64,000 bases of DNA from Tridacna crocea (lineage: Eukaryota; Mollusca; Bivalvia; Cardiida; Cardiidae). Below the pieces are notes generated by a model that was not told the origin of the DNA, ran no database searches, and saw nothing but the letters and a program-made list of their open reading frames with translations. Every line of letters starts with the position of its first letter. The stretch's first letter is position 1. The DNA lies in contig OX031070.1 of NCBI GenBank assembly GCA_943736015.1, forward strand, positions 37,750,173-37,814,172, in the 5' to 3' direction. Both the position numbers and the translations under genes were made by a program. Below are positions 63,513-64,000 of this stretch, one piece after another.

Positions 63513-64000
63513 TTGATGCACTAAAGTATAACTGGCAACCGAAATTGACCCCAATTTATTTTTTTTGGTGGATGCAAGGTTAGATATAATTCAAGTAGAG
63601 AGTATTATACTGTATAATTGAGCTGTACCCTATCAAAAGGGAGTTCAATCACATTATCTTGAGATAAGAGAAAATTAAGAAAATAGCTGACCATAACACT
63701 TTTACAGACCAGTAGGCTGCGCCCCTTGACACTATTATTGGTAATGCTGACTCGGCAAAAAAAAATCAAAGCGTTGAGAGCGCTTAAGTGGTATTTGTCG
63801 TGGAAGCCATTGTGTTGAATTGATAATTTGAAAGAAAAAGAGAAATAATATTAAAAAATATTCAAACATTGGCTTGAAAGTCAATCTAAAAAGCTTTTCA
63901 TTTTTTTTCTGTAATAACACGTTACCAAATATTTTTGTGGATCCATAATTATATGACCTCCTCCCTGGTATCTTGATCGGCATGGGTTCTTCTTTTATTT
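63513..64000. other. no gene seen
   Basis: A minus-strand open stretch (63735-63983) is hydrophobic in the middle but has no other support. Confidence 0.4.

Overview
The window is eukaryotic, AT-rich and almost entirely non-coding. The repeat content points to a bivalve mollusc, most likely a heterodont clam or mussel-like lineage: two tandem-core elements framed by a CACCTGAGCAC / GTGCTCAGG hairpin, tRNA-headed SINEs with Meta-SINE-like bodies and CAAT/ATTC tails, and very many small palindromic elements. The assignment to Bivalvia is fairly safe; genus or species cannot be read from the sequence. No operon, phage, CRISPR, rRNA or true tRNA gene is visible.

The dominant component is a set of short non-autonomous DNA elements whose ends are TTAA. 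Family A (about 45 copies, usually 225-235 bp) has ends TTAA-CCCTTTACCAAAC and a central near-perfect hairpin built on AAAATGCTGGTTACCAGCATTTT. Family B (6 copies) has ends TTAA-CCCTTTACTCC and a hairpin on AAATTGCTCGTGACGAGC. Family C (about 18 copies) has ends TTAA-CCCTTTGGCTG and a hairpin on GATCAGACTGCAC. Families H (2) and I (2 plus a fragment) also end in TTAA. TTAA duplication with CCC-type ends is the hallmark of piggyBac-type transposition, so these are most simply piggyBac-mobilised MITEs, although no transposase is in the window. Many lie end to end sharing one TTAA, notably six head-to-tail copies at 57273-58547 and the A-C-A-A-C block at 19692-20807.

Other dispersed families: D (about 300 bp, TIR around AAAAGGGGGCTTAATGCA, hairpin CAGCCTGCGCAG), E (about 350 bp with 9-10 bp target duplications), F (palindrome CTGATTGGCTAAACC), G (palindrome CCTCGTAACTACAGC), J (with a hairpin 5' module), L (related to D by its hairpin), P (two pearl-like tandem-core elements at 12053-13835 and 39797-41503), three SINE families S1-S3, an 863-bp element with 34-bp TIRs nested inside a J copy (5199-6061), and several long hairpins (4986-5155, 27311-27482, 48649-48882, 56200-56284).

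Coding potential is restricted to two weak but specific candidates on the + strand. One is a compact two-exon gene at 14169-14694 with phase-matched splice sites and a cysteine/lysine-rich product of about 103 residues. The other is an exon at 19178-19289 that begins with a classical signal peptide and ends at a GTAAGT donor, i.e. the first coding exon of a secreted or membrane protein whose remaining exons I could not find. Everything else that reads open is repeat sequence or low-complexity tract. By region: 1-9 kb SINE/E/D/J nests; 9-14 kb H, TACA microsatellite and P1; 14-20 kb both gene candidates; 20-26 kb TTAA-element cluster; 27-31 kb the least repetitive stretch; 31-36 kb TTAA elements, CAAT/CCAT and GA tracts; 36-42 kb a diverged tandem array invaded by SINE, D, E and P2; 42-56 kb mixed; 57-64 kb TTAA array and late D/L/C copies.
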